Source: UBA9160 sp035489755
GTDB lineage: Bacteria; Myxococcota_A; UBA9160
Assembly (NCBI GenBank): GCA_035489755.1
Contig: DATGZK010000018.1
Span: 62,001-126,000 of the forward strand
Length of the DNA: 64,000 nucleotides
Reading direction: 5' to 3'
Below, piece by piece: positions 42,194 to 50,526 of this stretch. Below the pieces are notes generated by a model. That model was given only the letters and a program-made list of their open reading frames with translations. It did not search any database and was not told where the DNA came from. How positions within the stretch are numbered: the stretch's first letter is position 1; each line of letters begins with the position of its first letter. The translations under genes and the position numbers were made by a program.

Positions 42194-43261
42194 GTGAGCC
42201 CCTCGGGCACTACGGTCTCCTTGAGCAAGGAGGAGATTCGCGCACGCAGACGGGCGGGCCGCGTCTCGCTCGTGGTCGGCAGTGCGATTCTTGTGGGCAA
42301 GTTCGCTGCCTACCTCTTGACGGGCTCAACCGCGGTCCTTTCCGACGCACTCGAATCCATCGTGAATGTCGTCGCGGCCGCGCTCCTTCTGTACAGCCTC
42401 GCCGTTGCGGCGCGCCCGGCGGACCACAGCCATCCCTACGGACACGGAAAGGTCGAGTTCTTCTCCGCGGGCGTCGAGGGCACGCTGATCGCCGTGGCGG
42501 CAACGCTGGTCCTGATTGAGGCAGGGCGCTCGCTCTGGTTCGGGCCGAGCCTTCGCCGCGTCGACCTGGGCTTGTTCCTGTTCACTGGGCTCACCGCCCT
42601 GAACGGTGGACTTGGCGTATACCTGCTGCGGATCGGGCGGCGCACGCAGTCCCTCGCACTCCAGGCCGATGGGCACCACGTGTTGGCCGACGTCGCCACA
42701 AGCCTCGGTATCGTGGCGGGTCTGCTTGCGGTACGGCTCACAGGCTGGACCCTGCTGGATCCGCTGGTTGCGATCGCGGTCGCGCTCAACATCCTGCGAA
42801 CGGGCTGGACCTTGTTGCGGGCCGCAGTCGGGGGTCTCATGGACGAGGCCGACGACGAGCTGCTCCGCAGCATGGCGCAGGCGCTCGATGAAAAGCGCGC
42901 GCCTTGGTTGATCGACGTGCACAGTCTGCGTGCGTGGCGCTCCGGTGCCTTTCAGCACGTCGACCTGCACGTGACGGTGCCGCGCTACTACGATGCAGAG
43001 CGACTCCACCGCATCGACGGAGAGGTCACAGACCAGCTCTTGGCGGGGGCAGGGCGGTCCGGGGATGTGATCGTGCATTTCGATCCCTGCCGCCCGAGGG
43101 AGTGCGTGGGCTGTGTGATCGCCGACTGTCCGGTGCGCTCGGCAGCGTTCCTTCGGCGGGAGAAGCTTACGCTCGAGCGCGCCACCCGCGAGGACGAGGT
43201 TGTCGAGAGCGAAGCGCGAGAGGCGCTCGACGCCGCTCTGTCTGCCAGAGGCCCCGGTTGA
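42194..43261 (+). CDS. Cation diffusion facilitator (CDF) transporter with Cys-rich tail
   Basis: The 355-aa protein has six membrane spans followed by a cytoplasmic domain, as in CDF metal/proton antiporters. In span 5 the metal-site HxxxD is intact (His162, Asp166). In span 2 the usual DxxxD or HxxxD is replaced by Glu54-xxx-Asn58, so selectivity may differ from YiiP. The C-terminal domain ends with Cys299, Cys304, Cys307 and Cys312 (C-x4-C-x2-C-x4-C), a probable metal-binding knuckle absent from textbook members. The GTG at 42194 appears leaderless. The next gene overlaps its stop (TTGA). Confidence 0.87.
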   Translation: MSPSGTTVSLSKEEIRARRRAGRVSLVVGSAILVGKFAAYLLTGSTAVLSDALESIVNVVAAALLLYSLAVAARPADHSHPYGHGKVEFFSAGVEGTLIAVAATLVLIEAGRSLWFGPSLRRVDLGLFLFTGLTALNGGLGVYLLRIGRRTQSLALQADGHHVLADVATSLGIVAGLLAVRLTGWTLLDPLVAIAVALNILRTGWTLLRAAVGGLMDEADDELLRSMAQALDEKRAPWLIDVHSLRAWRSGAFQHVDLHVTVPRYYDAERLHRIDGEVTDQLLAGAGRSGDVIVHFDPCRPRECVGCVIADCPVRSAAFLRREKLTLERATREDEVVESEAREALDAALSARGPG

Positions 43262-44178
43262 CACAGGATGATGACCTGCGCGGGGACCGCTTCGCGGTCC
43301 AACGAGCGCGGCCGCGCGGCTTCGAACTGGCCTTCGCGCACGAGGGCAGGGGTGGCTTGCCTCTCCTGCTCGTCCACGGTTGGCCGGAGACCAAGCGCAT
43401 CTTTTGGCGGAACATCGGGCCGCTCTCGAAGGCGGCCTTTGAGGTGATCGCGCCGGATTTGCGTGGCTTCGGGGATTCCGAACTCGCCCCCGACGGCTTG
43501 TGCGACATTGCCGCCCACAGCCGCGACCTCCATGCCCTTGTGCACGACCATCTCGGCCACTCGCGTGTCATCGCCGTGGGCGGAGATCTGGGTGGCCCCG
43601 TCATCCAAGATCTTGCGCTCCGCTTTCCGGGTTTCGTCGAGCGCATCGTCCTGTTCAACTCACCGCTCCCCTACCTCAAAGAAAAGATGCATGGCCTGCG
43701 AACGAGGCCGCCGGCAGAATCGCTCGACTATTTTCTGCGCCAGGGCACCGACGCAGACGGGCTCGCGGCCGAGCTCGACAGCCCCGAACGGCGCCGGCGC
43801 TACATCGCGACTTTCTACACCTCGCGCTACTGGGCGCACCCCGGCGCATTCTCTCCGGCCGCCGTCGATTTCATGACGGAGCCTTTTGCGGACGGCAGGA
43901 AGTTGCGCGCGAGTTTCGGGGGATACGAAGCAGCCTTCCGGTCCGAGCGGCGCAGCGAGCCGCCGCTCTTGGCCGAGAATCCGACGCCGACGCTGATTCT
44001 CTTCGGCCCCTCGGACCACGTGATCTATCCCGACTTTGATCGCATGGCCGCCGCGGTCTTTCCAGACCGGGTCGGGCCGTTTTTGGTGCGCGATGCGGGG
44101 CACTTTCTGCAGTGGGAGGCGGCGGAAATCCTGAACGGCGCGATCCGCGCCTTCTGCCGCGACCTGCTTCGCACTTGA
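43258..44178 (+). CDS. Alpha/beta hydrolase, epoxide hydrolase/dehalogenase-like
   Basis: The 306-aa protein has the HGxP oxyanion motif (LLVHGWPETKRIFW), a nucleophile Asp110 in VGGDLGGPV instead of Ser, and the catalytic His in RDAGHFLQWE. Asp nucleophiles mark the epoxide hydrolase and haloalkane/haloacetate dehalogenase group. The paired cap tyrosines needed for epoxide opening cannot be confirmed by eye. The start is TTG, overlapping the CDF stop (TTGA); no alternative start lies before the conserved core. It is the second gene of a four-gene run. Confidence 0.8.
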   Translation: MTQDDDLRGDRFAVQRARPRGFELAFAHEGRGGLPLLLVHGWPETKRIFWRNIGPLSKAAFEVIAPDLRGFGDSELAPDGLCDIAAHSRDLHALVHDHLGHSRVIAVGGDLGGPVIQDLALRFPGFVERIVLFNSPLPYLKEKMHGLRTRPPAESLDYFLRQGTDADGLAAELDSPERRRRYIATFYTSRYWAHPGAFSPAAVDFMTEPFADGRKLRASFGGYEAAFRSERRSEPPLLAENPTPTLILFGPSDHVIYPDFDRMAAAVFPDRVGPFLVRDAGHFLQWEAAEILNGAIRAFCRDLLRT

Positions 44179-45932
44179 GCGAGACGCGGCCGCGACATCT
44201 TGCCCTCACCCTCGCCCTGGTGCTGGGCGTCGTGGGCTACGTCCAAACCGTAAACGGTGCGGCCGCTCCATTTGAGACGATCACCTTCGGCCTCGACGAC
44301 GCGGGGATCGCGCGGGCCTTCGGTTGGATGTCTCTTTCTGCCGTCGGGACGCTCGTCCTCACGCAGCTCGTGGACCGCTTTGGTCGGCGGCGGCTTTTGC
44401 TCTGGTGCGTGGTCGGTCTCGCTGCAACTTCTCTCGTGAGCGCCATCCCGCAAGGGCTCTTCCTCTATGTGGTGACGCAGATTCTTGTTCAGGCCCTGGC
44501 GGGGGCCGCCCTCGCGGCGGCGACGGTGGTGATTGCCGAGGAAATGCCGCTCGAGCAGCGGGCGTCGGGACAGGGATGGGCGGGGGTCGCAGGAACCTTC
44601 GGCAGCGGTATTGCGCTCGGTTTCACTGCGCTCGCGACCCCGCGGCTTGGCTCGTGGCGTTGGGCGTGGCTTCCCGCGGTCCTCGGGATCGGGATTCTCC
44701 CCCTCGCACGGCGCGCCCTCCCAGAGACCGCGCGATGGCGTGACGCCTCAGCGCGCGGCGAAACAGCCACCGTGCGCATGCGAGACGTATTCGAGTCGCG
44801 CTACCGCGAGCGCGCGGCGGGAATCCTCGCGTTTGTGCTGCTTGGCAACGCTGCGGCCATCGCGACCGGCTCTTGGCAGTTCTACCACGTCGTGCATGCC
44901 CTCGGTCTCTCGCCGGATTGGGCATTCCTGATGATGGCCGGTGGCGGCACGCTCGGTCTGGTCGGATTTCATGCCGGCAGTCGCTTGTCTGACCGAATCG
45001 GCCGCCGCCGCACGCTCGCCTGGGGCGCCGTACTCTCGACCGTCGCCTTCGTGGCCTACTACTGGGTGCCCCCACCCGCGCCTGGCTCGCAGCTCTTCGC
45101 ACTTCTGACCCTCGCGGGGCTCTTTGCCGTCGGCTCGGCCGCCGGGAGCGCGAGTATGGTGGCGCTCCGCGCAGCGGGAACGGAGCTCTTCCCGACGCGG
45201 CTTCGCAGCACGATCAACGGATGGGGCGCCGTGATGGCTGCGGTCTCCGGGGTGGCCGTCCACTTCGCGACTGCGGCGCTGGCGCAGCGCTTGGGAGGAC
45301 TCGTTCCCGCGATTACCCTGCTGGCGTTCCTCATGCTCCCCGCCGTGGCGGCGTTCCTGTGGTTTGTGCCTGAGACGAGCGGACTCGAGCTCGAGGCCGC
45401 GGCACTCGAGGCGGTGGTGTGGGAAGCCTACGTCGCCCTCGGTTCGAATCTCGGCGATCGCGAAGCGTCGCTTCTCTTTGCGGCCTCGGCGCTCCGCGAA
45501 ACGCCTGGAATCCAGCTCGCCGGGGTGTCCTCGCTTTGGGAAACTGAACCCGTCGGCCCGGGGCCTCAGGGACCGTATCTCAACGCGGTCCTAAAGCTGC
45601 GCACCACCCAACCGCCGCGCGGCCTGCTGGAGCGGCTCCTCGCGATCGAGCGCGAAGCGGGTCGCGTGCGCACGGACGAGCGCAACACGCCGCGGGTGCT
45701 TGACCTCGATCTCCTGTTCCATGGCGATCAGCGGCTCCAGGAACCCGATCTCGTGGTGCCGCATCCCCGGCTGCATGAACGCCCCTTCGTTCTCGAGCCG
45801 CTCTGTGAGCTTGCGGCCGATCTGGTTCATCCGCAGTGCGGCGAAACGGTTGCAGAGCTCGCCGCGCGACGCCGCGACCCGGAGCGGGTACGCCGAATCG
45901 AAGGAGGAGAGCGATGGCGATCGTTGCTGTGA
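44175..45932 (+). CDS. folK: MFS transporter fused in frame to HPPK (FolK)
   Basis: One uninterrupted frame of 585 residues encodes two proteins end to end. Residues 1-413 are a twelve-span major facilitator (LVDRFGRRRLLLW after span 2, GSRLSDRIGRRRTL in the middle loop, PETSGLELE at its usual end). Residues 414-585 are a complete HPPK, with YVALGSNLGDRE, NPxG-like loop ETEPVGPGPQGPYLNAVL, ERNTPRVLDLDLL and PHPRLHERPFVL. HPPK pyrophosphorylates hydroxymethyl-dihydropterin in folate synthesis. The start is TTG (TTGA overlap). GTG codons at 45414 and 45417, the latter with GAGG 5 nt upstream, could give free HPPK. Confidence 0.8.
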   Translation: MSETRPRHLALTLALVLGVVGYVQTVNGAAAPFETITFGLDDAGIARAFGWMSLSAVGTLVLTQLVDRFGRRRLLLWCVVGLAATSLVSAIPQGLFLYVVTQILVQALAGAALAAATVVIAEEMPLEQRASGQGWAGVAGTFGSGIALGFTALATPRLGSWRWAWLPAVLGIGILPLARRALPETARWRDASARGETATVRMRDVFESRYRERAAGILAFVLLGNAAAIATGSWQFYHVVHALGLSPDWAFLMMAGGGTLGLVGFHAGSRLSDRIGRRRTLAWGAVLSTVAFVAYYWVPPPAPGSQLFALLTLAGLFAVGSAAGSASMVALRAAGTELFPTRLRSTINGWGAVMAAVSGVAVHFATAALAQRLGGLVPAITLLAFLMLPAVAAFLWFVPETSGLELEAAALEAVVWEAYVALGSNLGDREASLLFAASALRETPGIQLAGVSSLWETEPVGPGPQGPYLNAVLKLRTTQPPRGLLERLLAIEREAGRVRTDERNTPRVLDLDLLFHGDQRLQEPDLVVPHPRLHERPFVLEPLCELAADLVHPQCGETVAELAARRRDPERVRRIEGGERWRSLL

Positions 45933-46225
45933 GCATCTCGCCCGTGGGCGAGGGACCGAGCGTTGCGCGCTTTGTGGCTGCTGCGCTGGGCCCCGTGCGA
46001 GCGCAGTCGCGCATCCGTTGGCGCTTGGATCCCATGTTCACCACGCTCGAGGGCGATCTTGGAGAGATCTTCGGACTCGTCCAGCGCATGAATGAGGCTG
46101 TGTTTGCAGCCGGTGCCCGCCGCGTCTCGCTCGTGCTCAAGGTGGATGACCGGCGCGACCGGAGTGCAGCGATGGAAGACAAAGTGCGCGCTGTGGAAGA
46201 GGAGCTTGCGAAGCCCCCCGGCTAG
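45914..46225 (+). CDS. MTH1187/YkoF-type (thiamine-binding, DUF77) protein
   Basis: The 103-aa ferredoxin-like protein has the family layout: VAVSISPVGEGPSVARFV, then YRLDPMFTTLEG-like RWRLDPMFTTLEGDLGEIF, and RVSLVLKVDDRRDR. Relatives bind thiamine or unknown small molecules. A GGAGGAG site precedes the ATG at 45914, which lies 19 bp inside the end of the MFS-HPPK gene. It overlaps the convergent kinase-like gene by 4 bp. Confidence 0.82.
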   Translation: MAIVAVSISPVGEGPSVARFVAAALGPVRAQSRIRWRLDPMFTTLEGDLGEIFGLVQRMNEAVFAAGARRVSLVLKVDDRRDRSAAMEDKVRAVEEELAKPPG

Positions 46226-46977
46226 GCCGTGCCCAAAGCCTCGCCCCGGAACGCGGGAAGGAAGAGGCGCAGTGTCAGCGTGTTGCCCGTGCGGACCGAC
46301 TCGACCTCTGCGCCTTGTTCGCTCGCGAGGTGGTGGAGTGCCAGCGCCGCAAGGGCCGCCGCGCGGCCCTGGGCCGTGGGGCGAGAGCCCGTCGCGGACT
46401 CAGGCGCGAGATCGGGTGAGCGCAGCTCAACGCTTACCCCGTGCCGACCCCCCTCTGGGTCGTCGATCGCGCACAGCCGCAGCTCAGCCGGGGCCGGAGA
46501 GCAGGCGGCTGCTCGGTGGACCATCAGAATCACCAAGAGCTCGATCGCCGAGGCGCGCCCCCTGACGAGGAGCAGCTCCTCCGAGGTTTCCACCCGGAGC
46601 ATCAGGCGGCTCGAGAGTGTCGCCGCCAAAAGACCCGAGAGATCGCGCACGATTCTTCCAAGATCCGGTGCTTCGGCGGTTGCGGCGGCGGGAGGGGATC
46701 GGCGAGAGAGGAGTGCGCGCGTAAGGCGTGCGCACCGATCGATCTCTGCCCGGATCAGTTGGCAGGCCTCTTCAAGCTCAGGGTCGCCCTTGCGCTTGCT
46801 CTCAAGGAAGGAAGCCTCGCCGAGGACCGTCGTAAAGGCATTGTTGAGCGCATGGACAGCCCCAAGGGCGAGACGCTCCAATGCGACGAGTTCCGCGAGT
46901 TCCGTGGGAGAAAGCTCGGCGAGGGTCGGCGTGGTCTGCACCGCGATCGTTCGTGTCCGCGTCTGCGAAGAGTTCAC
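46222..46977 (-). CDS. Degenerate histidine kinase-like protein
   Basis: The 251-aa soluble protein has an H-box-like segment, LGAVHALNNAFTTVLGEASFLE, in the place where kinases of the HxxNN type carry their phospho-acceptor His. A helical dimerisation stretch follows. The ATPase-like part (IELLVILMVHRAA...) lacks the Asn box and the DxGxG loop, so ATP binding is doubtful. It may act as a phosphotransfer or dimer partner, or be decaying. No response regulator is adjacent. The GTG at 46977 is chosen because upstream sequence runs into the next gene. Confidence 0.5.
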   Translation of the reverse strand: MNSSQTRTRTIAVQTTPTLAELSPTELAELVALERLALGAVHALNNAFTTVLGEASFLESKRKGDPELEEACQLIRAEIDRCARLTRALLSRRSPPAAATAEAPDLGRIVRDLSGLLAATLSSRLMLRVETSEELLLVRGRASAIELLVILMVHRAAACSPAPAELRLCAIDDPEGGRHGVSVELRSPDLAPESATGSRPTAQGRAAALAALALHHLASEQGAEVESVRTGNTLTLRLFLPAFRGEALGTA

Positions 46978-47009
46978 GCAATCGCTATCGGCCGGCCAGC
47001 GCGCCCTCC

Positions 47010-47402
47010 TTAACTCGGGGGCGGCCGCCACACCCGCGGCGGGCGGCCCTTTGTAAGATCTTGGAGCGACCACAGCTCGACGCGCCAGGGCGAAAGCCTC
47101 AAAAGGCCGTAACTCGGGTCGTCCGGCGCTCCAAAGAACTGGGCAAGATCGTAGCCAAGAGGTGGCGGAGTCGAATGGAAGAGTTGCCAGATTCGCTGTT
47201 TTTCCTGCGTTCGCTCCTCCCATTCCGCGCCGCAGTCGACATACACCTGCTCATGCTGCGGGTCCCAGTAGCTGAGCGAGACGTATGGAATGTCCTCGAT
47301 GTGCTTTGCCTTAAAGGACCTGCGCCCGGTCGCGATCCAGCCCGTGGAACCCTCCCAAATTGGATGGAGGATGCGAGAGCGAGGACGACCGAGCGCGTCC
47401 AC
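47010..47402 (-). CDS. PPOX (pyridoxamine 5'-phosphate oxidase-like) protein, N-terminus apparently missing
   Basis: The 130-aa frame resembles flavin-reductase/PPOX split-barrel proteins: GRPRSRILHPIWEGSTGWIATG, KHIEDIPYVSLSYWDPQHEQVYVDC, then a helical region and YGLLRLSPWRVELWSL. Family proteins normally have 25-35 residues before the GRPRSR strand; here a stop codon occurs seven codons before the GTG at 47402. In another frame just upstream is LARTPERQSATV, which would fit the missing strand, suggesting a two-base shift at GTGTGGAC. Flavin binding is plausible but the gene may be impaired. Confidence 0.6.
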   Translation of the reverse strand: MDALGRPRSRILHPIWEGSTGWIATGRRSFKAKHIEDIPYVSLSYWDPQHEQVYVDCGAEWEERTQEKQRIWQLFHSTPPPLGYDLAQFFGAPDDPSYGLLRLSPWRVELWSLQDLTKGRPPRVWRPPPS

Positions 47403-47506
47403 ACTGTTGCGGATTGTCTCTCAGGGGTCCTGGCGAGTCACACGGATTTCTCGGAGCTTTCGAGTGGAAGGGCTTCCGTCAGCCCGCGGCGCTGCGAGGA
47501 GCGGCA

Positions 47507-48811
47507 ATGAGGTATTTTGGGTTCGTGCGGCGGACCTGCGCAGTCATCTTGGTCGTCACCTTGGCGCTCGTGATCGGCGTGGTCGCCTTGGCGGCCGACC
47601 CGACGAGAGTCGCCGCGCCGCCCCCGGTTTCGGTGCCCGAGCCTACGGAACTCGCGCTGCGCTGGTACCGAACGGGGGTCATCGTCTGGATCGTGGGTCT
47701 GGTATGGGGGATCGCCGTTCCCGCGGTCATCTTCGCGAGCGGCCTGTCCGCCCGCCTTGCTGCGCTGGCGCAGCACGTTTCGAGACGTTTTTTCTTCGTG
47801 ACGGCCCTTTATGCGCTGCTCTACACCACAGTGGTCTTCCTGCTCGGGCTCCCATTCGACTGGTACGCGACGTTTGTGCGGCCCCACGCCTACGGCCTTT
47901 CGGGCCAGACCGAGGCGAAGTGGATTTCTGACGCCCTAGTGAGCTTCGTGCTGAGCGGCGGCGTCGCGGCTGCGCTCTTGTGGGTGCCCTACCTGCTTGT
48001 CTCGAAAAGCCCTCGTCGCTGGTGGCTCTGGCTTTCCTTCCTATCCATCCCCTTGCTCTGCTTTTTCATGGTCGTCGAGCCTGTGTGGGTCCAGCCCCTT
48101 TACAACCACTTTGGTCCAATGAAGGACACATCGCTCGAAGGGCGAATTCTCACGTTGGCGCAGCGCGCGGGGATCGAAGGAGGCCGCGTCTTCCAAGTAG
48201 ACAAGAGTGTCGATACGAAGATGGTGAACGCCTACGTGAACGGCCTCGGCGCGACCAAACGCATCGTGCTCTGGGACACGCTCCTCGCCAAGCTCGAGCC
48301 CGATGAGGTGCTCGCAGTGATGGCCCACGAGATGGGTCACTACGTGCTCAATCACGTACTCCTCTCGATTCCCGTCTTCTTTCTCGGAATCCTCGTGACC
48401 TTGTACGCCGTGCATCGCACCGCACCGCCCCTCCTACGGCGTTTTGGCGCGCATGCGCACGTGACCGCCCTCCAGGAGGTCGCGTCCCTTCCCCTCGTTC
48501 TCGTTCTTGTTCAGATCTACGGATTCTTGCTGGCTCCATTCGGCTACGCGTTCTCGCGCCATCTCGAGCATGAAGCGGACCGCTTTGCCCTCGAGATCAC
48601 GCGCGACAATCACGCGATGGCAACCGCATTCGCGAAGCTCCAGAGCAGCAACCTCTCCAATCCGCGCCCCGCCGCGTGGCTGGTCTGGCTGCGGTCCACG
48701 CATCCGTCCCTTGGGGACCGGATCGACTTCGCAAACCACTACCGGCCGTGGGAGAGTGGAGCACCGCTGCGCTACGCCAAACACTTCCGCGGGGAGCAGA
48801 CCGCGCGCTGA
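47507..48811 (+). CDS. M48 family (Ste24/CAAX-type) membrane metalloprotease
   Basis: The 434-aa protein has several membrane spans and the zinc site HEMGH (His274, Glu275, His278), with the third ligand in the downstream EHEADRFAL motif. The overall layout, with PYLLVSKSPRRWWLW and VWVQPLYNHFGPM ahead of the catalytic part, is that of Ste24-like proteases. Bacterial members probably act in membrane protein quality control; prenyl-CAAX substrates are not expected. A GAGGAG site precedes the ATG at 47507. The gene stands alone, divergent from the PPOX-like gene. Confidence 0.9.
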   Translation: MRYFGFVRRTCAVILVVTLALVIGVVALAADPTRVAAPPPVSVPEPTELALRWYRTGVIVWIVGLVWGIAVPAVIFASGLSARLAALAQHVSRRFFFVTALYALLYTTVVFLLGLPFDWYATFVRPHAYGLSGQTEAKWISDALVSFVLSGGVAAALLWVPYLLVSKSPRRWWLWLSFLSIPLLCFFMVVEPVWVQPLYNHFGPMKDTSLEGRILTLAQRAGIEGGRVFQVDKSVDTKMVNAYVNGLGATKRIVLWDTLLAKLEPDEVLAVMAHEMGHYVLNHVLLSIPVFFLGILVTLYAVHRTAPPLLRRFGAHAHVTALQEVASLPLVLVLVQIYGFLLAPFGYAFSRHLEHEADRFALEITRDNHAMATAFAKLQSSNLSNPRPAAWLVWLRSTHPSLGDRIDFANHYRPWESGAPLRYAKHFRGEQTAR

Positions 48812-48915
48812 AAGCCGCCTTCCCTGCCCGGACGCCCCTCGCACGCCCACCAGCGCCCAGCGGAAGGGCCCCGTTCATAGATCGCAATTCGCGGATCCAC
48901 AGTTCGCCGCGGAGC

Positions 48916-49704
48916 TCAGTGCAGCTCGTGGCCGCCGTTCACATCGAGGGATTGACCCGTCACGACTCGCGAAAGGTCGGAGGCAAAGAAGACGACTGCT
49001 CCGGCAATCTCCTCTGAGGTCGGGATGTGGCCGAGGGCAATCTGCTTTGCGACGCTGTCATACACTACCTTCGCGTCCACCCCCTGCTGCTTGGCCTGCA
49101 TCGCAAAATAGCCTTCGAGCGACGGCCCCCAGATGTAACCGGGGACCACGGAATTGACGCGAATCCCATAGGCCCCGACCTCTCGTGCAAGCGTCTTCGT
49201 CGCCGCCATGAGGGCCGCTTTCGAGGCGGCGTATCCGGCCATCGTGGGCAGTGGCTGGCGGATAATCATCGAGTTGATCATCACGATCGATCCGCTGTGC
49301 TGCGCCTTCATGACGGGCAACACGGCCTGCGTAAGCTTGATCGTCCCGAGCACGTTGACGTCGAAAGGAGTCCGCCATGTGGCTTCGACGTCGTCGTTCT
49401 CGATCGGGACATAGCTGCCGGGATGGAAGGCGTTGTTCACGAGCACGTCGATCTTCCCGAAAGCCTTGCGCGTCTCTTCCACAAGCCGAAGGCAGTCCGC
49501 CCTTTGGGTGATATCCGTCCGCACGCGGAGCACGCGACGGCCGAGGGCCTCGACTTCCTGCTCGACACTCTTGAGACTCGCTTCATTTCGGGCCGCAATC
49601 GTGAGGTCGGCCCCTTCGCGCGCGAGGGCAAGCGCCGCGTCGCGACCCAACCCAGGTCCGATGCCGGAGACAATGGCGATCTTCCCGCCGAGCAGCATCA
49701 TCAC
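48916..49704 (-). CDS. Short-chain dehydrogenase/reductase
   Basis: The 262-aa SDR has a slightly altered glycine motif, SGIGPGLGRD, then VNNAFHPGSY, the catalytic Ser in VMINSM, the YAASK centre and VTGQSLDVNGGH at the end. TIAARNEAS after strand 2 suggests NADP(H). An AAAGGAG site precedes the ATG run at 49704. It is the second gene after another SDR in a minus-strand pair whose promoter lies at the KstR-type palindrome. The substrate is unknown; a hydroxyacyl or steroid compound is a context-based guess. Confidence 0.85.
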   Translation of the reverse strand: MMMLLGGKIAIVSGIGPGLGRDAALALAREGADLTIAARNEASLKSVEQEVEALGRRVLRVRTDITQRADCLRLVEETRKAFGKIDVLVNNAFHPGSYVPIENDDVEATWRTPFDVNVLGTIKLTQAVLPVMKAQHSGSIVMINSMIIRQPLPTMAGYAASKAALMAATKTLAREVGAYGIRVNSVVPGYIWGPSLEGYFAMQAKQQGVDAKVVYDSVAKQIALGHIPTSEEIAGAVVFFASDLSRVVTGQSLDVNGGHELH

Positions 49705-49708
49705 TCCT

Positions 49709-50470
49709 TTATCGATTTACCGCTGCGCCGTCGACGATCAGCGAAGAGCCCGAAACGAAGGAAGCCCGGTCCGAGCACAGCCACACCGCAGCCTCGGCGA
49801 TCTCCTCGGGGCGGCCCAGTCTCCCTCCCGGCTGCCCGGCGCGGATTAGCCTCTCGATTCGTGGATCTTTGCCCATGAAGCGCTGGAGCATCGGTGTGTC
49901 GATGCTTCCCGGGAGGATCGCGTTGATGCGGATGCCCGTGCGTGCATTCTCGAGCGCTGCGGTCTTCGTAAGACCCAGCAGCCCGTGCTTCGACGCGCAG
50001 TAGGGCGAGAGGCCCGGTGTCGCGACGACCCCCGCGCCGGAAGCGGTGTTTACGATCGCGCCACCCCCCTGCTGTAGCATCGCTCGGATCTCGTGCTTCA
50101 TGCACAGGAACATGCTGGCAAGATTGGTGGTCAGGGTGCGCTGCCACCCATCAAAATCGATCTCGTGCACGGCACCCACCGCGCCCGTAATGCCGGCGTT
50201 GTTGTGAGCACAATCGAGTCGGCCGAAGGCCTCGATCGTGCCGCGCACCAGCGCCTCGACCTGCATTTCGTCCGTCACGTCGCTGCGCAAGAAGCGCGCT
50301 TCGAAACCGGCCTGGGTCAGCGCGTCGACCGAGGCCTTCCCGCCGGCCTCGTCCACGTCGCTGACCACGACCTTCGCCCCCTCGCGTCCGAAGGCGAGCG
50401 CAGAGGCGCGCCCGATCCCGGAGGCAGCGCCCGTCACGAGCACGACCTTGCCCTCCACCAATCCCGCCAT
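49709..50470 (-). CDS. Short-chain dehydrogenase/reductase
   Basis: The 253-aa classical SDR has TGAASGIGRA, Asp in VVVSDVDEAG (NAD preference), HNNAGITGAVG, IVNTASGAG, the YCASK centre and FVSGSSLIVDG. It resembles the 3-alpha/7-alpha-hydroxysteroid and cyclopentanol-type group. An AGGAGG site precedes the ATG. It is divergent from the Rieske oxygenase gene across an 87-bp region holding an 18-bp palindrome, so the two units are probably regulated together. Confidence 0.88.
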   Translation of the reverse strand: MAGLVEGKVVLVTGAASGIGRASALAFGREGAKVVVSDVDEAGGKASVDALTQAGFEARFLRSDVTDEMQVEALVRGTIEAFGRLDCAHNNAGITGAVGAVHEIDFDGWQRTLTTNLASMFLCMKHEIRAMLQQGGGAIVNTASGAGVVATPGLSPYCASKHGLLGLTKTAALENARTGIRINAILPGSIDTPMLQRFMGKDPRIERLIRAGQPGGRLGRPEEIAEAAVWLCSDRASFVSGSSLIVDGAAVNR

Positions 50471-50508
50471 GCGCGCCTCCTGGGAGGCCCGGATTTTCGA
50501 GCCTCCAA

Positions 50509-50526
50509 AATAGAACGCGTTCTATT
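50509..50526. promoter_or_regulatory. Perfect 18-bp palindrome matching the KstR operator pattern
   Basis: AATAGAACGCGTTCTATT is a perfect palindrome in the divergent region between an SDR and a Rieske oxygenase gene. Its core fits TNNAACNNGTTNNA, the published pattern for the TetR-family steroid repressor KstR. TATTAT at 50523-50528 overlaps its right arm and could be the -10 of the oxygenase promoter. No TetR gene is in the window. Confidence 0.7.

Noticed and set aside
45443..45460. A tRNA T-loop-like string, GGTTCGAATCTCGGCGAT
   Set aside because: It encodes the conserved GSNLGD motif of the HPPK domain and has no cloverleaf around it.
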